In this document: in pieces, positions 38,920 through 47,239 of the stretch
How positions within the stretch are numbered: the first letter of the stretch is position 1
How the letters are laid out: each line of letters begins with the position of its first letter
Notes under the pieces: model-generated
Seen by the model: only the letters and a program-made list of their open reading frames with translations
What the model was told of the DNA's origin: nothing
The model's database searches: none
Made by a program: the position numbers and the translations under genes
From: Streptomyces sclerotialus
GTDB taxonomy: Bacteria > Actinomycetota > Actinomycetes > Streptomycetales > Streptomycetaceae
Reading direction: 5' to 3'
Length of the DNA: 64,000 nt
Assembly: GCF_040907265.1 (NCBI RefSeq)
Contig: NZ_JBFOHP010000002.1
Span: forward strand, 3,963,501 to 4,027,500

Positions 38920-40019
38920 CGCCCGCCCCCGGAACCGGGCTGCGGCGGGGCGGGCGGGGCTGGCGGAGTGTGTCCGGGCGCCATGGGCGGGGGCCCGCCC
39001 GGCCCTCCGTGACCGCCCGGGCCGCCAGGAGCGCCAGGGCCGCCAGGAGCGCCAGGGCCTCCAGGAGCACCCGGTGGCGGGTACCCGTACGCGACACCCG
39101 ACGGCCCGACCGGAGCGCCCGGCGCACCCGGGCCGCCAGGCGCACCCGACGGCGCGGGCGGTGCGGGCGGCCCGGCGGGAGGACCGGACGGGGGGCCGGC
39201 CGGCGGTGCCGACGCCGCCTGGATCGGCAGCTCCTGCCCGAACGTCGAGGCGATCGGCACCTCGATGCCCTGGATCGCCGCCTCCACGCCCTCACGGGCC
39301 GCGGAGTGCACCGCCTCGCGCATCGCACGCGGCCGCTCCGTGCGCAGCATCTGGTTGACGTTGCCCGTGCGGCCGAACATGCCGCCTATCAGGTCCTTGA
39401 GGAAGTGCCCGATGATCACGGCCCCGGAGCGGCTGCGCCACATCGTCCAGCCCACGTACAGGCTCGTGCCGTACGCGAAGACCGTCACGTACGCGACGTA
39501 CCGGCCGCTGGTGACCACCAGCCGGTTGTTGACGACCTCGGGGAGGATGTCGCTGCGGATGCGGGCCGGAACCGCCGAGACGGGTATCTGCCGCCGGGCC
39601 AGCGCGCCGTAGATCGCCGCGTACGCCGAAGGGGACGCCGCGTGCTTGTCCTCCAGCAGCGTCTTCCACTCCGAGACCGGCTCGGTGATCCGGGCGGCCA
39701 GCAGGACCACCCAGAAGGCGATGGTGCCCAGGATCCAGCCGGTCACCAGGCTGTCCGGCGCCTCGAACCCCGAGTCGGAGAACAGCGCCGGCATCAGGCC
39801 GAAGACGAACCACACGAAGAACGACACGAGGAACGCCTGCAGCCACAGCTGGAAGACGGTTTTGAACGTCACCGACTCGTCGAAGCTCAGCTCGACGTCG
39901 CCGTACTTCATGGTCTGGTTGCGGTACGCCGCGTTCGGCCCCACCGCGCCCGACGCCGCCCAGCTGGCCGGTCCGCCGCCTCCCGCGGCTCCCCCGCCGC
40001 CCATGTCCATCACGCTCAT
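38916..40019 (-). CDS. Two-TM membrane protein with Gly/Pro-rich tail
   Basis: 367 residues. A Gly-rich N-terminus is followed by LSFDESVTFKTVFQLWLQ, two membrane segments (about 58-80 and 93-112), then a cytoplasmic domain with HAASPSAYAAIYGALARRQIPVSAVPARIRSDI and VVTSGRYVAYVTVFAYGTSLYVGWTMW. An amphipathic region precedes a 95-residue collagen-like tail of GAPGGPG repeats coded by 9-bp and 18-bp repeats (about 38980-39190). No close family recognised. Its stop overlaps the proposed CTG start of the ATPase gene. It probably anchors the ATPase at the membrane. Confidence 0.75.
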   Translation of the reverse strand: MSVMDMGGGGAAGGGGPASWAASGAVGPNAAYRNQTMKYGDVELSFDESVTFKTVFQLWLQAFLVSFFVWFVFGLMPALFSDSGFEAPDSLVTGWILGTIAFWVVLLAARITEPVSEWKTLLEDKHAASPSAYAAIYGALARRQIPVSAVPARIRSDILPEVVNNRLVVTSGRYVAYVTVFAYGTSLYVGWTMWRSRSGAVIIGHFLKDLIGGMFGRTGNVNQMLRTERPRAMREAVHSAAREGVEAAIQGIEVPIASTFGQELPIQAASAPPAGPPSGPPAGPPAPPAPSGAPGGPGAPGAPVGPSGVAYGYPPPGAPGGPGAPGGPGAPGGPGGHGGPGGPPPMAPGHTPPAPPAPPQPGSGGGR

Positions 40020-40149
40020 CGCCCCCCGTCAAGCGTCATCTGACACAACATCATCCGGGAGCGCACAGATCCCGGTCAAGCGGATTCTTCCGCTCCCCGG
40101 CGGCGCGAGGGACGTTCCCGGCAGGCCCGTGCAGCAGGGACGTTGCCCG

Positions 40150-41250
40150 TCAGGACGCGAGCAGCCGGCCCGGCAGGGGGATGCGCTTCGTGGTGCCCTT
40201 GTCCAGGTCCACCCGTACGGCCGCGTTGTCGGAGAACAGCAGCCAGCCGCCCTTCGTACGCTGCATCCCCTCCGCGTCCGCCAGCCCCGGCACACGTACC
40301 CGCGCGGTCTCCTCGCCCGTCCTGGCGTCCAGCCGTACGAGGCTCTCGCGGTCCTTGTGGAACACCGCGGCCACCAGGCTGCCGCCGTCCGCCGCGACCT
40401 GGTCGAACCGCGCACCGTCCGAGGTCAGCACCGTCACCCCGCCCTTGCGCCGGGCCTCGACGGCGCCGCTCCCGGCCGAGGTGCTGCCCGGCGCGCCCAC
40501 CGTCCCGGCGAGCACCGGCCGCCCGTCCGCGCACGCCAGTTGCTGGACACGGAGCTTGCGCGGCGCTCCGGCGTCCGTGACGGTACCGCTCTCCAGGTCC
40601 ACGACCGCGGCCGTCCCCCCGTCCGCCGTGTCCTCAGCGTCCTTCGCGTCCTTCGCGTCCTGGGAGACGCACAGCCGGTCCGATGTGGTGTCGGAGGCGG
40701 CGAGCGAGACCGTGCCCGGCACCTTCACCGTCCGCACGGTGGACCAGTCACCGTCACCGCCCTTCCGCACCCGTACGGTGCTGTCGCCGCCCTTCCGGTC
40801 CGCGAACCCCGGCACGGCGGCCACGGCCGACTTCGCCGGGTACAGCCCGTACGTCGCCTCCAGCCCGGGCCGCTGCACCGCGACGGCCCGCTCCTCGCGG
40901 TCCACCTCGTAGAGCCGGTCCGGCTTGCCGCCCTTGCGCGGCACGGCCAGCACCCAGCGGTCGTCGGCCAGCCGCACGATCTGCGGCGCGAGCGTGCGGT
41001 CGTCGTCCTTCTGGGAGGGGACGACGACCAGCGGTTCGGCCGTGTCCCGCTCCGGGTTCACGCCGACGACCGTCAGCTCGCCGTTCACGTCGGCGAGCGC
41101 GAAGTTCCGCGCGCCCTTCCAGTCGGTACCGAGTTCCACCCCGCCCGGCCCACCGCATGCGGCTGTCGCCGCGGTGAGGGCCGACACGAGGGCGAGCGCG
41201 GCGGCGGCGCGGCGCAGGCGGGGTTTGGGCTGGTGGTGCTGGTTCCGCAT
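40150..41250 (-). CDS. Lipoprotein, beta-propeller-like
   Basis: 366 residues. A basic, hydrophobic signal peptide (RLRRAAAALALVSALTAATAAC) has a weak lipobox TAAC. The mature protein consists of repeated beta segments with WVLAV, YGLYPA, VLTSDGARFDQVAADGGSLVAAVF and WLLFSDNAAVRVDL, suggesting a beta-propeller without enzymatic motifs. It ends 130 bp before the 2-TM protein start on the same strand and may belong to the same transcript. Function unknown; probably surface-exposed. Confidence 0.75.
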   Translation of the reverse strand: MRNQHHQPKPRLRRAAAALALVSALTAATAACGGPGGVELGTDWKGARNFALADVNGELTVVGVNPERDTAEPLVVVPSQKDDDRTLAPQIVRLADDRWVLAVPRKGGKPDRLYEVDREERAVAVQRPGLEATYGLYPAKSAVAAVPGFADRKGGDSTVRVRKGGDGDWSTVRTVKVPGTVSLAASDTTSDRLCVSQDAKDAKDAEDTADGGTAAVVDLESGTVTDAGAPRKLRVQQLACADGRPVLAGTVGAPGSTSAGSGAVEARRKGGVTVLTSDGARFDQVAADGGSLVAAVFHKDRESLVRLDARTGEETARVRVPGLADAEGMQRTKGGWLLFSDNAAVRVDLDKGTTKRIPLPGRLLAS

Positions 41251-41320
41251 GACGGTGTGCTCGGTCCTTCATCGTTCCTGTGGGGTTTGTGAAGACGTTC
41301 ACCCGATCTTGGTGGTTGCC

Positions 41321-41743
41321 TCACCGGGAGAAACGGTCGCCCGCGAACTCGCACCACACGATCTTGCCCGGGTCCCGCTCCCCGACCCCCCACTTGTCTG
41401 CGACGGCCGCGACGAGCAACAGCCCCCGGCCGTACTCCGCATCCCTGGCGGGGCACTGGGTACGCGGCCACCCCGGCCCGGAGTCGTGCACCTCGATCCG
41501 TACGGTGCCGCTGTCGTCGCCGTACTGGTACAGCCGGAGCCGGAACGCCCGGCCCGGGGGTACGCCGTGCCGCAGCGCGTTGGTGGCCAACTCGCTGACG
41601 CACAGCAACGCGTCGCCCGTACGGGGCCCGAGCCCCCAGTCCGCGAAGGCGCGCGCCGCGAACGCCCGCGCCTCCGGCACGGACCTGCGCGCCCGCGCGT
41701 AGCTCCGCTCCCGCAACCACTCGTACTCGCTCACCTCACGCAT
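41321..41743 (-). CDS. RsbW-like ATP-binding anti-sigma-type protein
   Basis: 140 residues, HATPase_c_2 fold. N-box ELATNALRHG with the Mg-binding Asn, G1 box DSGPGW and G2 GRGLLLVAAVAD are all present; there is no dimerisation/phosphotransfer domain. Such short GHKL proteins are abundant in Streptomyces and include AbaA-type partners of WhiJ loci. The ATG at 41743 is used; longer frames run into the XRE gene's region. It is divergent from the XRE/DUF5753 gene across about 100 bp, which fits a WhiJ-like set of three. Confidence 0.9.
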   Translation of the reverse strand: MREVSEYEWLRERSYARARRSVPEARAFAARAFADWGLGPRTGDALLCVSELATNALRHGVPPGRAFRLRLYQYGDDSGTVRIEVHDSGPGWPRTQCPARDAEYGRGLLLVAAVADKWGVGERDPGKIVWCEFAGDRFSR

Positions 41744-41846
41744 GTTGCTCTGCGTGACCAGGGCTGAGGCAGTCGGTCCACCCGTACAGATCCGCTGTAC
41801 GGGTGCGGCGCGCGTGACGCGCGGAAAATGGTGGGAGTGGGTCCCC

Positions 41847-42659
41847 ATGCAGCCCCGGAAGAACGCGTCCGCACAACGCCTCGTCGGCGCCCAACTGGCC
41901 CTGTTCCGCCGCCTGGCCGGGTACACCCAGCGGCAACTGGGCGAACGCCTCAGCGTCGGCGAGGAGACGATCGCCTCGATCGAGCAAGGAAGACGTCCCC
42001 TGAAAGGGGACTTGGCCGAGCGTCTGGACCTGGAGCTGGGGACGCGAGGCGTACTGGCGGTGTCCGTCGAACACTTGCCGGAAGCCGAGAAGTACCCCAC
42101 GTGGGGCGCCGAGTTCGTCGACAACGAGCGGGACTGCCTCACGCACTACTCGTATGAAGCCCTGGTCATCCCTGGCCTGCTCCAGACCGAGAACTACGCT
42201 CGTGCGGTCTTTCGCACGAGGCTTCCGATGTACTGCGAGGAGGAAATCGCAGAGTTGGTCACGGCAAGAATCGAGCGTCAGGCGATTCTTCGTCGCGACG
42301 CCCCGCTGACCGCCCACTTCATCATCTCCCAGGCGGCTTTGATGGACCGGCTCGGCGGCGATGAGGTGTACGAGGAACAGCTACGGCGACTACGTGTCTG
42401 CTCCGACCTCCCCGGCGTATCGCTTCAAATCCTGCCATTCGGCCAGATTGCACATGCCGGACTCAGCGGCCCCTTCGTGCTACTGGAGACCCAGGAGCAC
42501 GAACTCCTCGCCTATACCGACACCCATCGCGGCAGCCAGTTCATCTATGCCCCGGACGACGTGAGCAGGCTGGCGATGAAGTATGCGATGCTGCGAACGC
42601 AAGCCCTCAACCCCGCCGACACCAGAGGCATGTTGGACCGGCTGCTAGGAGAGCGATGA
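41847..42659 (+). CDS. XRE-family regulator with DUF5753 (WhiJ-like)
   Basis: 270 residues. A helix-turn-helix (about 12-65; LVGAQLALFRRLAGYTQRQLGERLSVGEETIASIEQGRRP) is followed by DUF5753 (about 85-265; IPGLLQTENYARAVF, ARIERQAIL, DLPGVSLQILPFG, FVLLE). These pairings with DUF397 proteins control development in Streptomyces and behave like toxin-antitoxin relatives. GGGAG lies 9 bases before ATG 41847. It overlaps the DUF397 gene by four bases (ATGA). Confidence 0.93.
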   Translation: MQPRKNASAQRLVGAQLALFRRLAGYTQRQLGERLSVGEETIASIEQGRRPLKGDLAERLDLELGTRGVLAVSVEHLPEAEKYPTWGAEFVDNERDCLTHYSYEALVIPGLLQTENYARAVFRTRLPMYCEEEIAELVTARIERQAILRRDAPLTAHFIISQAALMDRLGGDEVYEEQLRRLRVCSDLPGVSLQILPFGQIAHAGLSGPFVLLETQEHELLAYTDTHRGSQFIYAPDDVSRLAMKYAMLRTQALNPADTRGMLDRLLGER

Positions 42660-42862
42660 GTGCCGCACTGAAGTGGTTCAAGTCCAGCTACAGCGGTGAA
42701 GAAGCCGGCAGCACCTGCGTCGAGATCGCCGTCGCGCCCACCACCGTCCACATCCGGGACTCCAAGGCCCCCGAAGGGCCCACGCTCGCCGTTGACCCCG
42801 CCTCCTGGGCCGCATTCGCGGCCTTCGTAGGGTCGGGGGATGAACAGCGCAGCATTCAGTGA
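42656..42862 (+). CDS. DUF397 small protein
   Basis: 68 residues with the DUF397 signature: WFKSSYSGEEAGSTCVEIA, VHIRDSKAPEGPTLAV and SWAAFAAFV. It is the partner of the XRE/DUF5753 protein, coupled by ATGA overlap. In known cases the small protein binds and modulates the WhiJ-like regulator. Its 3' end overlaps the next gene by 23 bp. Confidence 0.93.
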   Translation: MSAALKWFKSSYSGEEAGSTCVEIAVAPTTVHIRDSKAPEGPTLAVDPASWAAFAAFVGSGDEQRSIQ

Positions 42863-43544
42863 GGCTTTTGTCCGGGCGGTCCAGCCTTATGCCGCTTGGG
42901 GCGTGGAGCAGCTCGAAACGTTCAACACATTTCTGCCCGAAGGGGACTGGAGCGCTGACCTCGATCAGCGCTATTACCGCCAGGGCGGCCAGGAGCTGCG
43001 GATATCCGTGCTCGGGACGTGGGATGTGAGAGACGGCTCGTGGCTGTGGGGGTGGGCCAATCCCGGGTTCGGGAATGCGCCCGTCGCCGGGGCCGCGCAC
43101 GCCGTACGGCGGTTCGGGCACGAGCAGCAGATTCCCGAGTTCACGAATGAGCTCGTTCCGCTGAGCGGCGCCCCGGACCCGCGTATGGCGGCGGAGACGC
43201 TCGCCTTCGGCGCGATGAGCGTGCTCGGCGCGCCGGGGTACATCGGCGCGCAGGCCAGCCCCGAGGCCCGCGTCTATTTCGTGCCGGACGACCCCCGCGT
43301 TCCTCGGGCCGCGCCCGACCCGGTCAAGCTGCCCCGCATCCTGATGACCGGCGCGGGCATCTTCGGGGGCGCGGAGAGCCAGGTGGTCACCGGGTACTTC
43401 GAGCGCCACGGTGTGGCCCTGCAGCGGACGGAGGACGGGTTCTCCGTCGTGCTGCCCGACGGCACGCCGGTCAGCGTCCGCTTCGACGGGCAGGGGCGCG
43501 TCACCTCGATCGACGCCCACTTCGCCAGTGCGGCGGGCCGGTGA
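42840..43544 (+). CDS. DUF6882-like protein
   Basis: 234 residues. The N-terminal part (about 1-120; WSADLDQRYYRQGGQELRISVLGTWDVRDGSWLWGWANP, then LAFGAMSVLGAPGYIGAQASPEARVYFV) matches the Trp-rich pattern I associate with DUF6882, a family of unknown role. It starts inside the end of the DUF397 gene (23-bp overlap), so it is translated from the same mRNA and may be an effector of the WhiJ-like set. No signal peptide or catalytic motif. Confidence 0.75.
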   Translation: MNSAAFSEAFVRAVQPYAAWGVEQLETFNTFLPEGDWSADLDQRYYRQGGQELRISVLGTWDVRDGSWLWGWANPGFGNAPVAGAAHAVRRFGHEQQIPEFTNELVPLSGAPDPRMAAETLAFGAMSVLGAPGYIGAQASPEARVYFVPDDPRVPRAAPDPVKLPRILMTGAGIFGGAESQVVTGYFERHGVALQRTEDGFSVVLPDGTPVSVRFDGQGRVTSIDAHFASAAGR

Positions 43545-43635
43545 CACGTACCCGTACGCGAACGGCAGCCGGGCCCCCGCCACCGCTACGGCAGCAGGGG
43601 CCCGCAAACCCGGAAAATCGGCGGCGCAGCAGCAG

Positions 43636-44628
43636 TCAGAGACGGCGGGCGACCTCCGTCGCCCAGTACGTCAGGATGTTCTGCGCACCGGCGCGCTTGA
43701 TGCCGGTCAGGGCCTCCAGGATCGCCGCGTCGCGGTCGATCCAGCCCTTCTCGGCGGCGGCCTCGATCATCGCGTACTCGCCGGAGATCTGGTACGCGGC
43801 GACCGGGACGTCGACGGACTCGGCGACGTCCCGGAGGATGTCCAGGTACGGCATGGCGGGCTTGACCATGACCATGTCGGCGCCCTCTTCGAGGTCGAGG
43901 GCGAGCTCGCGCAGCGCCTCGCGGGCGTTCGCGCCGTCCTGCTGGTAGGTCTTGCGGTCGCCCTTGAGGGAGGAGCCGACCGCCTCACGGAACGGGCCGT
44001 AGAAGGCGGAGGCGTACTTCGCCGTGTACGCCAGGATCGAGACGTCCTGGTGGCCGATGCCGTCCAGCGCCTCCCGGATCACCCGGACCTGGCCGTCCAT
44101 CATGCCGCTGGGCGCGACGGTGTGGGCGCCCGCCTCGGCCTGGACCCGGGCCATCTCCGCGTACCGCTCCAGCGTCGCGTCGTTGTCGACCCGGCCGTCC
44201 GGGGTCAGGACGCCGCAGTGGCCGTGGTCGGTGAACTCGTCCAGGCACAGGTCGGACATGATCACGAGGTCGTCGCCGACCTCTTCCCGCACGTCGCGGA
44301 GGGCGACCTGGAGGATGCCGTCCGGGTCCGTGCCCGCCGTACCGTTCGCGTCCTTCTTGGACTCCTCGGGCACGCCGAAGAGCATGATCCCGGAGACGCC
44401 GGCCTCCACGGCCTCCACGGCCGCCTTCCGCAGCGTGTCACGGGTGTGCTGGACGACCCCCGGCATCGAACCGATCGGCACCGGCTCGGAGATCCCCTCC
44501 CGCACGAAGGCGGGGAGGATCAGGTCGGCCGGGTGCAGCCGGTGTTCGGCCACCATGCGGCGCATGGCGGGGGTGGTGCGCAGCCGACGCGGCCGCGCTC
44601 CCGGGAATCGTCCGTACGTGCTGCTCAA
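43636..44628 (-). CDS. hemB: Porphobilinogen synthase (HemB)
   Basis: 330 residues. It condenses two 5-aminolaevulinate molecules to porphobilinogen. The Schiff-base Lys lies in [13 protein letters not shown] and the second active-site Lys in [17 protein letters not shown]. The metal loop reads [15 protein letters not shown]: two of the three Zn cysteines of the E. coli type remain and one is Asp. The start is TTG at 44628, overlapping the hemD stop as TTGA; this yields the expected [17 protein letters not shown]. Last gene of the rex-hem operon. Confidence 0.93.
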   Translation of the reverse strand: MSSTYGRFPGARPRRLRTTPAMRRMVAEHRLHPADLILPAFVREGISEPVPIGSMPGVVQHTRDTLRKAAVEAVEAGVSGIMLFGVPEESKKDANGTAGTDPDGILQVALRDVREEVGDDLVIMSDLCLDEFTDHGHCGVLTPDGRVDNDATLERYAEMARVQAEAGAHTVAPSGMMDGQVRVIREALDGIGHQDVSILAYTAKYASAFYGPFREAVGSSLKGDRKTYQQDGANAREALRELALDLEEGADMVMVKPAMPYLDILRDVAESVDVPVAAYQISGEYAMIEAAAEKGWIDRDAAILEALTGIKRAGAQNILTYWATEVARRL

Positions 44629-46274
44629 CTCCGAGCCCTCCTACGCGATCCGGGCCGGCGCTCGCTCGGACGGGTGACGGGGTCACCGGCCTCGACCGCG
44701 GCGGCACGCCGGGCCGCGCCGAAGTCCGCGAGCGCTTCGGCCAACTTGTGCACCGAGGGCTCGGGCGACATGACGTCCACGCGCAGCCCGTGCTCCTCGG
44801 CGGTCTTGGCGGTGGCCGGGCCGATGCAGGCGATCACGGTCACGTTGTGCGGCTTGCCGGCGATGCCGACGAGGTTCCGCACCGTCGAAGACGAGGTGAA
44901 AAGTACCGCGTCGAAGCCGCCGCCCTTGATGGCCTCGCGGGTCGTGGCCGGCGGCGGGGACGCGCGCACGGTCCGGTACGCGGTGACGTCGTCGACCTCC
45001 CAGCCCAGCTCGATCAGGCCCGCGACCAGGGTCTCCGTGGCGATGTCCGCACGGGGGAGGAAGACGCGGTCGATCGGGTCGAAGACCGGGTCGTACGGCG
45101 GCCAGTCCTCCAGCAGGCCGGCGGCCGACTGCTCCCCCGAGGGGACCAGGTCCGGCTTCACGCCGAAGGCGATGAGCGCCTTGGCGGTCTGCTCGCCGAC
45201 GGCCGCGACCTTGATGCCCGCGAAGGCGCGGGCGTCCAGGCCGTACTCCTCGAACTTCTCGCGGACGGCCTTCACCGCGTTGACGGAGGTGAAGGCGATC
45301 CACTCGTACCGCCCGGTGACCAGGCCCTTGACCGCGCGCTCCATCTGCTGGGGCGTGCGCGGCGGCTCGACGGCGATCGTCGGCACCTCGTGGGGGACGG
45401 CACCGTACGAGACGAGCTGGTCGGAGAGCGAGGCGGCCTGCTCCTTGGTCCGCGGTACGAGCACCTTCCAGCCGAACAGCGGCTTGGACTCGAACCAGGA
45501 GAGCTGGTCCCGCTGGGCGGCGGAGCTGCGCTCGCCGACCACGGCTATGACCGGCTGGCCGCCGTCCGGCGACGGCAGCACCTTGGCGGCCTTGAGCGTC
45601 TGCGCGATGGTGCCGAGGGTGGCGGTCCAGGTGCGCTGGCGGGTGGTCGTACCGGCGATCGTGACGGTCAGCGGCGTGTCGGGCTTCCGGCCCGCCGAGA
45701 CCAGTTCGCCGGCGGCCGCGGCCACCGAGTCCAGGGTGGTGGAGACGACGGCGGTCGCGTCGCTGGTGCCGACCTCGGACCAGCAGCGGTCGTCGGCCGT
45801 ACGGGCGTCCACGAAGCGGACGTCGGTGCCCTGCGCGTCACGCAGCGGCACGCCGGCGTACGCGGGCACGCCGACCGCTGCGGCGACGCCCGGCACGACC
45901 TCGAAGCCGATGCCTTCGGAGGCGCAGGCCAGCATCTCCTCGGCCACATTGGCGTCCAGGCCGGGGTCTCCGGACACGGCACGCACGACCCGCTTGCCGG
46001 TGCGCGCGGCACCCATGACAAGATTGGTCGTGTCCCGAAGCGTGGGGACATCGGCGGGGATTGACGCCTCGTCAGCTGAAGCCTGCAACGGTGTGTCCAC
46101 GTTCGCCCGGGCATGCGTGCGGACGACGTCGAGCACCTGCGGGTCCGCGATCAGCACGTCCGCGTGGGACAGCGCCTCAACGGCGCGCAGCGTGAGCAGA
46201 CCCGGGTCTCCCGGCCCGGCACCGAGGAAGGTGACCTGGCCGGCGGCGGGGTGGTTCGGGGCGGTGGGGTTCAA
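44625..46274 (-). CDS. hemD: Fused uroporphyrinogen methyltransferase/synthase (CobA-HemD)
   Basis: 549 residues. The first ~245 are a SAM uroporphyrinogen-III C-methyltransferase fold ([47 protein letters not shown]). The rest (about 265-525) is uroporphyrinogen-III synthase ([52 protein letters not shown]). The fusion links closure of the tetrapyrrole ring to the sirohaem/cobalamin branch. Start TTG at 46274 overlaps the hemC stop (TTGA). The first motif GDPGLLTL is intact, but the SGDPGLD motif lacks the usual FVFGRG partner, so methyltransferase activity is less certain. Confidence 0.9.
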   Translation of the reverse strand: MNPTAPNHPAAGQVTFLGAGPGDPGLLTLRAVEALSHADVLIADPQVLDVVRTHARANVDTPLQASADEASIPADVPTLRDTTNLVMGAARTGKRVVRAVSGDPGLDANVAEEMLACASEGIGFEVVPGVAAAVGVPAYAGVPLRDAQGTDVRFVDARTADDRCWSEVGTSDATAVVSTTLDSVAAAAGELVSAGRKPDTPLTVTIAGTTTRQRTWTATLGTIAQTLKAAKVLPSPDGGQPVIAVVGERSSAAQRDQLSWFESKPLFGWKVLVPRTKEQAASLSDQLVSYGAVPHEVPTIAVEPPRTPQQMERAVKGLVTGRYEWIAFTSVNAVKAVREKFEEYGLDARAFAGIKVAAVGEQTAKALIAFGVKPDLVPSGEQSAAGLLEDWPPYDPVFDPIDRVFLPRADIATETLVAGLIELGWEVDDVTAYRTVRASPPPATTREAIKGGGFDAVLFTSSSTVRNLVGIAGKPHNVTVIACIGPATAKTAEEHGLRVDVMSPEPSVHKLAEALADFGAARRAAAVEAGDPVTRPSERRPGSRRRARS

Positions 46275-47239
46275 AGTGCTCGCTCCCCCATAAGACCGGC
46301 AGCACCCTTGGCGAGCATCTCGGCGGCGAGCTCACGGCCCATGGTCGCCGGTACGGAAACGTCGTCGCGGGAGGTGGGTACGTGTCCGGTGGTGGACAGC
46401 TGCACCAGCGTGCTGCCGTCGGTCGTGCCGACGACGCCACGCAGGCGCATTTCGGTGACAGCCCGTTCGCCCTCCTGGAGATCGGCCAGCGCACCCACAG
46501 GTGCGGAGCAGCCGGCCTCCAGAGCGGCGAGCAGGGAACGCTCGGCGGTCACGGCGGCCCGGGTGAACGGGTCGTCGAGCTCGGCGAGCCGGGCGGCGAG
46601 GTGCTCATTGGTCGCGGCACACTCCACCGCAAGCGCCCCCTGGCCGGGGGCAGGCAAAACCACGTCGGGCGACAGGAGCTCCGTCGCCTCGCCGATGCGG
46701 CCGATCCGGTTGAGCCCGGCAGCGGCCAGTACGACCGCGTCCAGCTCCCCCTTCTCGACGTAACCGATGCGGGTGTCGATGTTCCCGCGGATCGGCACGG
46801 TCTCGATACGACGGCCCAGCGACCGCGCCCAGGCGTTCAGCTGCGCCATGCGGCGCGGCGAGCCGGTACCGACCCGTGCGCCGTCGGGCAGCTGCTCGAA
46901 CGTCAGGCCGTCGCGGGCGATCAGCGCGTCCCGCGGGTCCTCGCGGACCGGGATCGCGGCGAGCGTCAGGTCCTCGGGCTGCGCGGTCGGCAGGTCCTTG
47001 AGCGAGTGGACGGCGAAGTCGATCTCGCCGCTCAGCAGCGCGTCGCGCAGCGCGGAGACGAAGACGCCGGTACCGCCGATCTGCGCCAGCTGCTCCCGGG
47101 ACACGTCGCCGTACGTGGTGATCTCCACCAGCTCGACGGGCCGGCCGGTGACCTGGCGGACCGCCTCGGCGACGTGTCCGGACTGGGCCATGGCGAGCTT
47201 GCTGCGCCGTGTGCCGAGTCGCAATGCGTTGTGCGTCAT
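46271..47239 (-). CDS. hemC: Hydroxymethylbilane synthase (HemC)
   Basis: 322 residues. It polymerises four porphobilinogen units. The dipyrromethane-cofactor Cys lies in LEAGCSAPVG; RLGTRRSKLAMAQS, HSLKDLP, GTGSPRRMAQL and RGNIDTR are all conserved. The ATG at 47239 overlaps the hemA stop by four bases. The frame stays open far upstream inside hemA, but that extension is antisense-frame noise. Confidence 0.95.
   Translation of the reverse strand: MTHNALRLGTRRSKLAMAQSGHVAEAVRQVTGRPVELVEITTYGDVSREQLAQIGGTGVFVSALRDALLSGEIDFAVHSLKDLPTAQPEDLTLAAIPVREDPRDALIARDGLTFEQLPDGARVGTGSPRRMAQLNAWARSLGRRIETVPIRGNIDTRIGYVEKGELDAVVLAAAGLNRIGRIGEATELLSPDVVLPAPGQGALAVECAATNEHLAARLAELDDPFTRAAVTAERSLLAALEAGCSAPVGALADLQEGERAVTEMRLRGVVGTTDGSTLVQLSTTGHVPTSRDDVSVPATMGRELAAEMLAKGAAGLMGERAL

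Noticed and set aside
36365..39328. 987-codon frame overlapping the HerA-like ATPase in another frame of the same strand
   Set aside because: Arg/Pro/Gly-rich shadow; the Walker motifs lie in the other frame.
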